NCBI RefSeq assembly: GCF_002952215.1
Contig: NZ_CP022600.1
Span: forward strand, 186,001 to 250,000
Origin: Porphyrobacter sp. HT-58-2
GTDB lineage: Bacteria > Pseudomonadota > Alphaproteobacteria > Sphingomonadales > Sphingomonadaceae
DNA length: 64,000 nt
Direction of reading: 5' to 3'
In this document: piece after piece, positions 46,792-54,243 of the stretch
Position numbering within the stretch: the stretch's first letter is position 1
Layout of the letters: each line of letters begins with the position of its first letter
Program-made: the position numbers and the translations under genes
The notes under the pieces: model-generated
Seen by the model: only the letters and a program-made list of their open reading frames with translations
Databases searched by the model: none
Told to the model about the DNA's origin: nothing

Positions 46792-49485
46792 TCATCGCTC
46801 CTCCGGTTCGGACGAAGGGGATGCGCCGATCTGTGCGCGGACTACCTCGCCGCCGGTTACAGCGATCCGGGTGCGCAGGTCACCGGCGCGCAGGTCGTAA
46901 CAGCCGGGCAGCACCGCCGGGAAGAACGCCTGCCCGTCAAACGCCGCGCGTTCGCGCTGCACCACCTCGCCGGTCGTGCAGGAGACCAGCTCCACCACGG
47001 TTCCGGCCCCGGTATCGACCATCGCCACCACCTCGCCGCTTTCCACCAGCGGAATGTCCAGCCGCAGCGCATGCCCGGTACGCGGAGAGAGGAGGTAGCC
47101 GGGCACGGCGGGGACGATGAAGGGATCGTCGATCCCCTCGATCACCGGAACCAGCGCCACGGTCCGGTCAAGCGGCAGTTCCTCGACCAGAATCGCCCCG
47201 CCCTCGCGTTGTGACCGGCCGCGCGGATCGAGCCTGATGTCGATCCCGCCGAGCAGATCTTCGTCCGCATCCCGCCGCCCGTTGGCATTGGCATCGCGAA
47301 AACCGCGCGCCACCAGGCTGCCGCGCTGCCCGCTGGCCGCCCGCCCGAAGCGCGCGCCCCGGCCGAGCGGATCGCGATCGAATGCCAGCGACAAGGTGAC
47401 AAGCCCGCGCCAATCGCCCCGCGAATCCTCGTAGCGCAGGTCTGTTCCCAGCCGCACCCCGTTCCAGTCGCGCGTGGTGACGAAGCCCCATTGTCCCGCC
47501 CCGTTCTGCAAGTCGCGATCGGCGGTTGCGGCCAGAAACCAGTCCCCCAGCCGATAGCTCAGCTCCCCCCGCACCCGGCGCAGCTCGGTCTGTGGCATCA
47601 CGGAATAATCGACGCCCGCGCGCAGCCGTACCGGACCAAGGCTGCCCGAGACCGCGAATTGCCCGTCCAGCCGCTCGTTCCCGGCCAGACCCGGCCCGGA
47701 TCGGAAATCGCGCCAGAACAGGCTGTTCGAAACCGAAAAGCCGCCCAGCATGGCATTGGCCCTGAGATTGACCGTGCGGTCGCTGCCGCCATTGCGCAGC
47801 TCGCTGGCAATCAACCCGAGCCCGAGACCAACACCGGCCAGCCGGGCATCAAGCACCGCCTGGCTGCGCTGCGCAATGCCGCCGCGTTCGGCACCGCCGT
47901 CCTCGCTGAGAAAATCGGCGTCGAAGCGTTCGTGCGTGGCGGTCAGGCTCAGCGGCCCGATCCCGGCGGTGACACTGGCGCGCGCGGCGGTCGCGCCATC
48001 CTGCTGGGCGACCGCATCGACGCCCGCGATGACCGGGCCGACACGGGTGACCGCGCCGATCCCGAGATAGCCGAGCGCGGGGCCGCCGCCATCAACCCTG
48101 CGCCATGCGCCAAAGCCCGACAGGCCCAGGTTCGGGGTGAGGCCATAGGCCGCGCGCGCTTCCAGATAGGTGGCCGCCTGCTGGAAACCGAGTGGCGGCC
48201 CATCCCGTTCCGCCGCCGGTTCGGCCCCCGCCGCGAGGGCCGGATTGGGCTCCAGCCGCCCGTCGAAAATGCTGTAGCCCTGTTTCAGCGCGATCAGGTT
48301 GTAACGCAGTTCGCCCGGACGGATAAGATTGCTGCCGATATCGATAGCGCGGAAAATCTCCTGCCGTTCGCCCGCGGGACCATAGAGCACGATGCGGAAC
48401 CGGTTGAGCCCGAACAGCACCGGCACCTGCGGGAAGAAATAGCGGCCGTCCGCGGCAATGGTCTGGAAGCCGAGCAGCTCGCTGTCGCGGTAGAGTTCGG
48501 CCTGCCAGCCGGGGGGAGCATCGCCGATCAGGTCGCTGCGGTCGAATTCGCCCACCGCGCCGAGCGGCTCGCGCCCGATCCGCACACCGACCCCGAACAG
48601 ATTGCGCTGCAGCAGCGGGTTGGCGGGAATGGCGATATCGCCTGCCTCGACAATGGTCGCGCCCACGCCCAGCAGGTCGCCCTGTGGATCCTGCCGGGCG
48701 AGGGTCAGGCGCGCATCGATCTGGCCCTGACTGGTTCCGGCCAGCGCCAGCCGCCCGGTCGCCCACAGCAGATCGCCTTCGGCCAGCCCATTGCCCTGGA
48801 GGATCGCCCCGCCCGCCCGGTCGTCATAGGTGGCCGCGAGATTGAGCGTGACATGGGGCCAGCCGACGATTCCCCAAGATGCAGCGACCGGCACGAAACC
48901 GGTGGTATCTATGCCGCCGCCCGCGCCATTTCCGCCCCCGGCGGCGCGCTCGCGGGCGGCCAGTTCCTCGGCCGGCAACAGAAAGGGCGGGGTCAGGACC
49001 AGGGTCTGCGTGCTCTCGTCCCACCGCGCGCCCAGCGCCAGCCAGCGATCAAGCGCGGATGTGGCAATGTGAAGCGCGCCGTCGATTATCACCAGATCGC
49101 CCGGCTCAAGTGCCAGATCGCGTCCCGCGACCTGCACCCGCCCGCTGGCCGGATCGGCGAGGAGGCGCTGATTCTCCCGCAGGAACCAGCCGCTGATGCC
49201 CCCGTTCGGCGTCGGCTCCAGCCTGAGGTCAAGCGCTGCCATCAGCGGCGCAAAGGGAACCAGCAGCCCGCCGTCCGGGGTCTGGTAGAGGATCACGTCG
49301 GCCAGCAGCACCCGGCGTTCGCGCAGGCGGATTTCGGCGATCCGGAGTTCGGGTTCGGCAGCGGCCTCCACCTGCTGCACTGCCTGCGCGCGCGCTTCGA
49401 CGGCCAGCGCGGCAGCGGCAAGCACCGGGCCGACCGCAAGCACGGGCCAGCGCCCCGCGACGCGTCGCAGAAACAGGGGGAACAT
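46792..49485 (-). CDS. Usher-like outer-membrane assembly protein
   Basis: Protein of 897 residues with a signal peptide (about 1-30). An N-terminal alpha/beta region (about 45-165) resembles the copper-amine-oxidase-N type fold ('LLVPFAPLMAALDLRLEP', 'LVIIDGALHIATSALDRWLAL'). A long beta-strand-rich region follows, with usher-like 'FFPQVPVLFGLNRFRIVLYG' and 'RPGELRYNLIALKQGYSIFDG'. The C-terminal part has a Ca-binding-like 'RDANANGRRDADED' repeat and a carboxypeptidase-regulatory-like domain. Length and position (after the chaperone gene) fit the outer-membrane usher of a chaperone-usher system, though it is not a standard PapC. ATG at 49485; GTG at 49488 possible. It would dock subunit-chaperone complexes and secrete the fibre. 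Confidence 0.75.
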   Translation of the reverse strand: MFPLFLRRVAGRWPVLAVGPVLAAAALAVEARAQAVQQVEAAAEPELRIAEIRLRERRVLLADVILYQTPDGGLLVPFAPLMAALDLRLEPTPNGGISGWFLRENQRLLADPASGRVQVAGRDLALEPGDLVIIDGALHIATSALDRWLALGARWDESTQTLVLTPPFLLPAEELAARERAAGGGNGAGGGIDTTGFVPVAASWGIVGWPHVTLNLAATYDDRAGGAILQGNGLAEGDLLWATGRLALAGTSQGQIDARLTLARQDPQGDLLGVGATIVEAGDIAIPANPLLQRNLFGVGVRIGREPLGAVGEFDRSDLIGDAPPGWQAELYRDSELLGFQTIAADGRYFFPQVPVLFGLNRFRIVLYGPAGERQEIFRAIDIGSNLIRPGELRYNLIALKQGYSIFDGRLEPNPALAAGAEPAAERDGPPLGFQQAATYLEARAAYGLTPNLGLSGFGAWRRVDGGGPALGYLGIGAVTRVGPVIAGVDAVAQQDGATAARASVTAGIGPLSLTATHERFDADFLSEDGGAERGGIAQRSQAVLDARLAGVGLGLGLIASELRNGGSDRTVNLRANAMLGGFSVSNSLFWRDFRSGPGLAGNERLDGQFAVSGSLGPVRLRAGVDYSVMPQTELRRVRGELSYRLGDWFLAATADRDLQNGAGQWGFVTTRDWNGVRLGTDLRYEDSRGDWRGLVTLSLAFDRDPLGRGARFGRAASGQRGSLVARGFRDANANGRRDADEDLLGGIDIRLDPRGRSQREGGAILVEELPLDRTVALVPVIEGIDDPFIVPAVPGYLLSPRTGHALRLDIPLVESGEVVAMVDTGAGTVVELVSCTTGEVVQRERAAFDGQAFFPAVLPGCYDLRAGDLRTRIAVTGGEVVRAQIGASPSSEPEER

Positions 49486-49504
49486 CACTGCCTGAGCCTT
49501 GCAA

Positions 49505-50383
49505 TCAGGGCATGGTGAATTCGGCGAGCACGGCGCCCTTCAGCGCTCCGGCATCTTCCTCGGCATAGGTCAGCCGCACCGGAGGGTGATCGCCCTGCAA
49601 CGGCAGGCGCACGACCCGCGTGCGGCTCGGCGGCAGCACGGCCACGCCGCGCAGCAGACCGATCTCCGCGCCCGTCGCATCATAGGCGCGCAGCACGCCG
49701 TAATCGCTGCGCTGGCCGGTGCGTGCCAGCGTGACCAGCAGGGCCGGGCTTTGCGCTTCGGGATCGGGCAGGGCCGCCTCGATCGCGGTACCACCCGCAG
49801 GCTGGCCGGTGCGCAGCAGCACCGGGATGGTGATGCGATAGTCGAGGCCGACGGTGACCGCCACGGTGCGCTCCTTGCCCGGCTCTTCAGCCGCAGCGGG
49901 CTTGTCCTCGACCGGCGCGACCAGCGGGATCGAGGAAATGCTCAGGTGGCTGCGCAGCTCGCCCGGCGGCAGATCGCGCGGGGCGCGGGCGATGATCCGC
50001 ACCGACTGGCGCTGGCCGGGCTGCAACGTCACCTGCCGGGGCGAGAAGCGCAAGTACGGCGTGGCGGCCCACGGCGCGGGTTCCCCCTCGGCCAGCTGGC
50101 GGTAATTGCCCTGTTGATCCAGGCCCAACTCGACCTCGTCGATCCGATAGGTGACCGGCGCCCCGCCCGAATTGTAGAGCGTCACGCTCGCCCCGCGCCC
50201 GCCCGCATCAAGCACCACGCGGGTGGGCGAGATCGCCATGCCGCCGAACGGCGAGGCCGCATCGGCCGGCAGGGCATCGAAGGGCAGCGGGCCATCGGCA
50301 TCGGCGCCGTCCTGCGCTGCCCGCAGCGGCAAGGCCAGCATGGCGGCGGCCGCCAGCAATCCGAAGGCGAGGCGGGTCTTCAC
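49505..50383 (-). CDS. PapD-like periplasmic pilus chaperone
   Basis: Exported protein of 292 residues with a signal peptide (cleavage near 'LPLRAAQD'). The first immunoglobulin-like domain starts 'GGMAISPTRVVLDAGGRGASVTLYNSG', read in parts, with 'PRQVTLQPGQRQSVRIIARAP', the conserved strand of fimbrial chaperones. The second domain is 'ALLVTLARTGQRSDYGVLRAYD' onwards (shortened). It would cap pilin subunits by donating a strand. Overlaps the fifth subunit gene by 4 bases (ATGA) and is 19 bases ahead of the usher start. Somewhat longer than typical chaperones (about 230 residues), with an insertion 'VEDKPAAAEEPGKE' in the first domain. Confidence 0.85.
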   Translation of the reverse strand: MKTRLAFGLLAAAAMLALPLRAAQDGADADGPLPFDALPADAASPFGGMAISPTRVVLDAGGRGASVTLYNSGGAPVTYRIDEVELGLDQQGNYRQLAEGEPAPWAATPYLRFSPRQVTLQPGQRQSVRIIARAPRDLPPGELRSHLSISSIPLVAPVEDKPAAAEEPGKERTVAVTVGLDYRITIPVLLRTGQPAGGTAIEAALPDPEAQSPALLVTLARTGQRSDYGVLRAYDATGAEIGLLRGVAVLPPSRTRVVRLPLQGDHPPVRLTYAEEDAGALKGAVLAEFTMP

Positions 50384-50967
50384 GGGTAGAACGCCTCAAG
50401 GATGATCGCGCCGACCACGATCTCGCCGTCGGTCGGGCGGGCTTCGCCCTGCACCACCAGCTGGCCGCCGACACGCACCACCATCTCCTCGCCGGTACAG
50501 CGCCTGTCCCAGGCAAAGCGTTCCTGCCCGTCGACCTCGATGTAGTTCTCGAAGGTCTCGAACAGCACGGCGGTGCCCTGCACCCCCGCCGATTGCGAGC
50601 GGACAGCGATTTCCACCTGCCGGTCGGTCTCGCAGCGCAAGGTCAGCCGCGCGCGATCGGTGCGATCATCGCGATAGGCGCATCCAGCCGGGCTCGGCCC
50701 CGCCCCCTGATCGATGCTGCCTTCCACCAGCGTGCGGTTTCCGTCCGAACGCAGGTCATAGGTGCAGGTGACATTGCCCACCCGCGGGATCGCCACCTGC
50801 CCGAAATTGAGCGGCGCAATCCCCGTGAGGGTGAGCGGCTGATCGGCCTGCACGAGATTGGCGAGCGCATCCACCGTGGCACTCTCCTGCGCGGCGAGCG
50901 GGGTAGTGACACAGGCCAGGCAAGTCATCGCCGCTGCCAGCGAAAGGATTTTGCGAAAGGCGTTCAT
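50380..50967 (-). CDS. Secreted fibre subunit 5, DUF4402-like
   Basis: Exported protein of 195 residues, signal peptide ending 'PLAAQES'. Mature part follows the locus pattern: Ala-rich N-terminal strand ('ATVDALANLV'), 'LNFGQVAIP', four Cys ('VTCTYDL', 'AGCAYRD', 'LRCETD', 'RRCTGEE') and a C-terminal strand ending 'IILEAFYP'. Resembles pilin-like DUF4402 proteins. Likely a polymerising or tip subunit. Translationally coupled to the chaperone, so it may be the chaperone's main client or the fibre tip. Confidence 0.75.
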   Translation of the reverse strand: MNAFRKILSLAAAMTCLACVTTPLAAQESATVDALANLVQADQPLTLTGIAPLNFGQVAIPRVGNVTCTYDLRSDGNRTLVEGSIDQGAGPSPAGCAYRDDRTDRARLTLRCETDRQVEIAVRSQSAGVQGTAVLFETFENYIEVDGQERFAWDRRCTGEEMVVRVGGQLVVQGEARPTDGEIVVGAIILEAFYP

Positions 50968-50990
50968 TCGAAAATGCTCCGTTCAGGGTT

Positions 50991-51617
50991 TCAGTAATTC
51001 AGATCGATGCGCACCCGTCCGATGTTGAGGTTGGGCTGCGGTTGGTCGAAACCACGAACCGACGCTTCGCCCCCGAGCCGGACCCTGAAATCGCCCGGGG
51101 TGGCGGGGCAGTTGAGCGGTGCTCCGCCACCGATATTGCCGGGATCGAACGTCTGGATCGTTCCGTTGGGGGCCACAATCGACATGCCGGTCAGGCGCTC
51201 CATCCGTACACCCTGATTGGCAGGGACCTGCAGTGTGGGTTGAACCAGAACCGGGCCGGCCTGTTGGCAGCTGATGAAGAACTCGGCGGTCGTCTGCGTC
51301 CCCGAGATGCTGCATCCGTCGGGTGTCGGATTGGAAACACTGCCACCTGATGGCCCGCCGGTCTGTTCGACCCTGAGAGAGACACCAGACCCGCCGGACG
51401 GATTGACCTGATAAAGGCAGGTTGCTGCGCTTTCCCGGGGAATAGCGATCGTGCCGAAATCCAGATTCAAGGCGCCGGTAACCGACGCCGTGTCACTGGC
51501 CCTCACCACATCGGCGACGGCATCGACCTCGGCGCTGTCTTGCGCGGCGAGCGGGGCGGTGGTCAGCGCGAGGGCGAGCGCAGGGAGCATCAGCCGCGCC
51601 GTGAGACGCGCGCGCAT
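50991..51617 (-). CDS. Secreted fibre subunit 4, DUF4402-like
   Basis: Exported protein of 208 residues, signal peptide ending 'APLAAQDS'. N-terminal strand 'AEVDAVADVV', then 'LNLDFGTIAIP', four Cys ('ATCLYQV', 'DGCSIS', 'FISCQQ', 'LNCPA') and C-terminal 'GRVRIDLNY'. Its start overlaps the stop of subunit 3 by 1 base (TGATG). Confidence 0.75.
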   Translation of the reverse strand: MRARLTARLMLPALALALTTAPLAAQDSAEVDAVADVVRASDTASVTGALNLDFGTIAIPRESAATCLYQVNPSGGSGVSLRVEQTGGPSGGSVSNPTPDGCSISGTQTTAEFFISCQQAGPVLVQPTLQVPANQGVRMERLTGMSIVAPNGTIQTFDPGNIGGGAPLNCPATPGDFRVRLGGEASVRGFDQPQPNLNIGRVRIDLNY

Positions 51618-52258
51618 CAGTAGTTCACTCCGAAGCGAATGGTGCCGACGTTCAGGTTCTCCCCGGCAGCCGCATTGCGCCGCACCTCGAACTGGCCACC
51701 AAGCAAGACGTCGATGAACCCGGTATCAGGACATGTGACACTGCCATTGCGAAAGTCTCGCCGGTTCAGAAGCGATGTTTCACCATCCGCATAGAGGCCC
51801 ACCTTGCCAATCGGCGGCTCATCGAAAAAGGTCCCGGAAATGCGACCCCCGCCAGACCATTCGGCAAAATAGCTCATTTCGAAAGTAAACAAGCATCCGA
51901 TACGAAGCAGTGCCGGTGATTGATCATTGTCGACGAATTGGCAGCCAGAAGGCGAGGCGCCGGGGAAGGGGCTTCCGGTAAACTGCGGCGCTTCCAGCAC
52001 GGACCGCGAAAACCTCTGCGGTGTCTCGTTCACTTCGATAAGGTAAATACAGAATGGATTCGGACTGTCTTCGTCTAAGCGCGCGCTGTTGGGGATGGTG
52101 ACCCGGCCTAGGCGCATATCATTAAGACTGACGAGTGTGAGCGAATTGGCTGCTGGCTCGAGCGAAGCGAAGGCATCAACCTCCGCGACTTCCTGTGCCG
52201 CCAGCGATGAACTTGCCGCCATCAGGCATACAACCGCAAAAGAACGTGCAAACCTCAT
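51617..52258 (-). CDS. Secreted fibre subunit 3, DUF4402-like
   Basis: Exported protein of 213 residues, signal peptide ending 'SSLAAQEV'. Pattern: 'AEVDAFASLE', a divergent 'MRLGRVTIP' in place of L-x-F-G, four Cys ('PFCIYLI', 'SGCQFV', 'RIGCLF', 'VTCPDT') and C-terminal 'GTIRFGVNY'. The most diverged copy; base composition is slightly less GC-rich around 51.8-52.1 kb. Start at 52258 chosen for the signal peptide. Confidence 0.72.
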   Translation of the reverse strand: MRFARSFAVVCLMAASSSLAAQEVAEVDAFASLEPAANSLTLVSLNDMRLGRVTIPNSARLDEDSPNPFCIYLIEVNETPQRFSRSVLEAPQFTGSPFPGASPSGCQFVDNDQSPALLRIGCLFTFEMSYFAEWSGGGRISGTFFDEPPIGKVGLYADGETSLLNRRDFRNGSVTCPDTGFIDVLLGGQFEVRRNAAAGENLNVGTIRFGVNY

Positions 52259-52286
52259 CCCCAGTCTCCTCAACTCGCTTTCTGTT

Positions 52287-52943
52287 TCAATACATTGCGT
52301 TCATCGTGACGGTGCCGATCTGGCCGTTGAACGGGGTGTTGCTGTCGGTCAGCTCCAGCCGCCCGCCGGTGCGCAGCACGAAGGCGCCCGCCGGGCTAGT
52401 CAGCGACGAGGCACCGTCCGGGCAGGTGAACTGGTTCTGCGTGAAGGCGTTGGTGAAGACCTGACGCACCGAGTTGCTGTTGGCATTGGTCACCACCGCG
52501 CCCATGCCGGGGGCGAGGAACACCGAGCCGTCGCTCTGCCAGGTCACCTGAAACGTCACCGAGGCGGCGGGCGTACAGGCGACCACGAAGGCCGCCGGGG
52601 TGAATTCGCCCTCGGTCCGGCACCCGGACGGGGTGGGGACAGTGTTGTCGACGGCATTGCCGCCCTTGACCTCGGTCACGTCAATCCGGCCGGCCACGGT
52701 CTGCACCACCATGTCGTAACGGCACGACGCGCCCGGATTGGTGCCATTGGGCAAGGTGACCGTGCCGAATTCGAGATTAGCCAGGGGCGCGATCGCCAGT
52801 TGCAGGTCGGAACCCACGATATTGGCGCGCGCCTCAACGCTCTCGTCCGCCGACACTGCCGATTGGGCGAGCACCGGCTGAGCGGTCAGGCCCACAAGAG
52901 CGAGGGTAAGCGTAAAGGCATGGGCATGGGCGGCAATCTTCAT
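52287..52943 (-). CDS. Secreted fibre subunit 2, DUF4402-like
   Basis: Exported protein of 218 residues, signal peptide ending 'QPVLAQSA'. Pattern: 'ESVEARANIV', 'LEFGTVTLP', four Cys ('ASCRYDM', 'SGCRTEG', 'VACTPAA', 'FTCPDG') and C-terminal 'IGTVTMNAMY'. ATG at 52943 follows GGAGAC. Gap of 31 bases from subunit 1. Confidence 0.75.
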   Translation of the reverse strand: MKIAAHAHAFTLTLALVGLTAQPVLAQSAVSADESVEARANIVGSDLQLAIAPLANLEFGTVTLPNGTNPGASCRYDMVVQTVAGRIDVTEVKGGNAVDNTVPTPSGCRTEGEFTPAAFVVACTPAASVTFQVTWQSDGSVFLAPGMGAVVTNANSNSVRQVFTNAFTQNQFTCPDGASSLTSPAGAFVLRTGGRLELTDSNTPFNGQIGTVTMNAMY

Positions 52944-52974
52944 GGCAAGTCTCCGTTTTGATGGGGAAAATCCG

Positions 52975-53520
52975 TCAGTCATAGGCAACCTCCAGCCGGA
53001 TCGTACCGACCGTGCCGGTGAAGCCGTGCAGCGCTCCGGCGCGCACGGTCAGGCGCCCGGCGGCGGCGATTTCGCTGATCCCGTCGGCATCGCAGGGACG
53101 GGTCTGGAAGGCGGCCCCTGCCCCAGCGCCGTCGATGTCCATCGCAGCGGCGGGGGCGGCAAACACGGCTCCGGCCGGGGCGGCGTCGGTATGGATCACC
53201 TGAAACTGCACCAGCGCGCGTGCGGCGCAGGACAAGGTGAAGCGTGCCGGGAAGCGGTCCTGCCCCAGAAACTGGCAGATCCCGCCCGGCGCGTTGGCAC
53301 GGCCCGCAACGTCGATTTCGTAGACGCACTCACCCTGCGGCGGGATCGCCAGCGTGCCGAATTCAAGCGGCTGGGTCCCCGTGATCGCCAGCGGTTGCAG
53401 AAGGCTGGCAGAAGCATCGGTCGCAGCATCGACCGTCCCGGCCTGGCCCCATGCGGTGCTGGCGCACAGCACAGCAAGCGCCGCCGCGCCTCCCGATCCG
53501 GCCCCTGCCCGCCTGTTCAT
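52975..53520 (-). CDS. Secreted fibre subunit 1, DUF4402-like
   Basis: Exported protein of 181 residues and first gene of the operon. Signal peptide ends near 'STAWGQAG'. Pattern: 'GTVDAATDASAS', 'LEFGTLAIP', four Cys ('GECVYEI', 'GGICQFL', 'TLSCAAR', 'RPCDAD') and C-terminal 'GTIRLEVAYD'. As the first gene it may be the major subunit, but all five are of similar size. Confidence 0.75.
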   Translation of the reverse strand: MNRRAGAGSGGAAALAVLCASTAWGQAGTVDAATDASASLLQPLAITGTQPLEFGTLAIPPQGECVYEIDVAGRANAPGGICQFLGQDRFPARFTLSCAARALVQFQVIHTDAAPAGAVFAAPAAAMDIDGAGAGAAFQTRPCDADGISEIAAAGRLTVRAGALHGFTGTVGTIRLEVAYD

Positions 53521-53711
53521 CGCCGCTTACCCCCTATCTGTCACGGGGATCGGCGAAGCCATGTTTCGGCCATGCTATCGGGTCCCCTAAGGGCTTTCAC
53601 GTAGGAGCGCGGAAAATCCGGCCAGAAAACTTTGCGCGGCGGTGCATTTTCCTGACCCGCCGGCCTGCAACCGACTGGCACGCAGCGGCACGAGAGGATA
53701 AAGTCGCGCCG
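53521..53711. promoter_or_regulatory. Divergent promoter between fibre operon and ECF sigma gene
   Basis: 190 bases hold the start regions of the seven-gene operon (minus) and of the sigma gene (plus). The ribosome site for subunit 1 is AGGGGG. A short direct repeat gccatg...gccatg lies at about 53558-53574. No consensus promoter could be fixed by eye; a kinase-linked ECF sigma would be expected to recognise one here. Confidence 0.4.
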
Positions 53712-54242
53712 ATGCACTCAGACAAGGACGCCATTCTCGATAGTTACAGCGAGCAGGACCAGTTCCTTGCCGCCGAGTTGGTGAACGCCTTTCACGGCGA
53801 GCTGATCGACATTGCCCGCGCGCGGCGGCGACGGGCCAAGGCTTCCGACACGCTGATGACGCTCGACGTGTTGCACGAGGCATTTCTCAAGCTCGACGGC
53901 AAGCAGGGCTTTCGCTCGCCCGGCCATTTCCTCGCGGTCGCCTCACTTGCGATGCGGCAGGTGATCGTCGATCACGCCCGGCGCAAGCTCGCCGAGAAGC
54001 GACAGGAGGCCGAAGACCAGCGGCTGGCCGGGTTTGGCGAAACGCCCGAACAGATGGTCGCGATCGGCCAGCTGCTTGGCAGTCTCGGCGCGCATAATCC
54101 GCGCTGGTTGCGGATCGTCGATGCGCGCTATTTCGCCGGGCTGACGGAGGCCGAGACCGCAGCGGTGCTCGGCATTTCGGAGCGGACGGTGCGGCGTGAC
54201 TGGCAGGATGCGCGGCGCTGGCTGGCCAAGCGGCTGGGGTAG
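53712..54242 (+). CDS. ECF sigma factor, kinase-associated type
   Basis: Sigma factor of 176 residues of the group that lacks an anti-sigma and is found next to Ser/Thr kinases (TIGR02999/ECF43-like). Region 2: 'DTLMTLDVLHEAFLKLDG' (46-63), where ordinary ECF factors have an acidic D-A-E-D patch; here Thr47 and Thr50 sit before the 'HEAF'. Region 4 helix-turn-helix 'ETAAVLGISERTVRRDW' (about 150-168). In known cases (EcfP/PknT of Vibrio, EcfK/PknS of Xanthomonas) Thr phosphorylation switches such a sigma on. It faces away from the fibre operon and converges on the kinase gene with 1 base between stops. Confidence 0.88.
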   Translation: MHSDKDAILDSYSEQDQFLAAELVNAFHGELIDIARARRRRAKASDTLMTLDVLHEAFLKLDGKQGFRSPGHFLAVASLAMRQVIVDHARRKLAEKRQEAEDQRLAGFGETPEQMVAIGQLLGSLGAHNPRWLRIVDARYFAGLTEAETAAVLGISERTVRRDWQDARRWLAKRLG

Positions 54243-54243
54243 G

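Noticed and set aside
47491-49518. 675-codon plus-strand frame opposite the usher gene
   Set aside because: It is a shadow of the usher gene caused by GC-rich third codon positions; no domains, and Arg/Gln/Pro-rich throughout.
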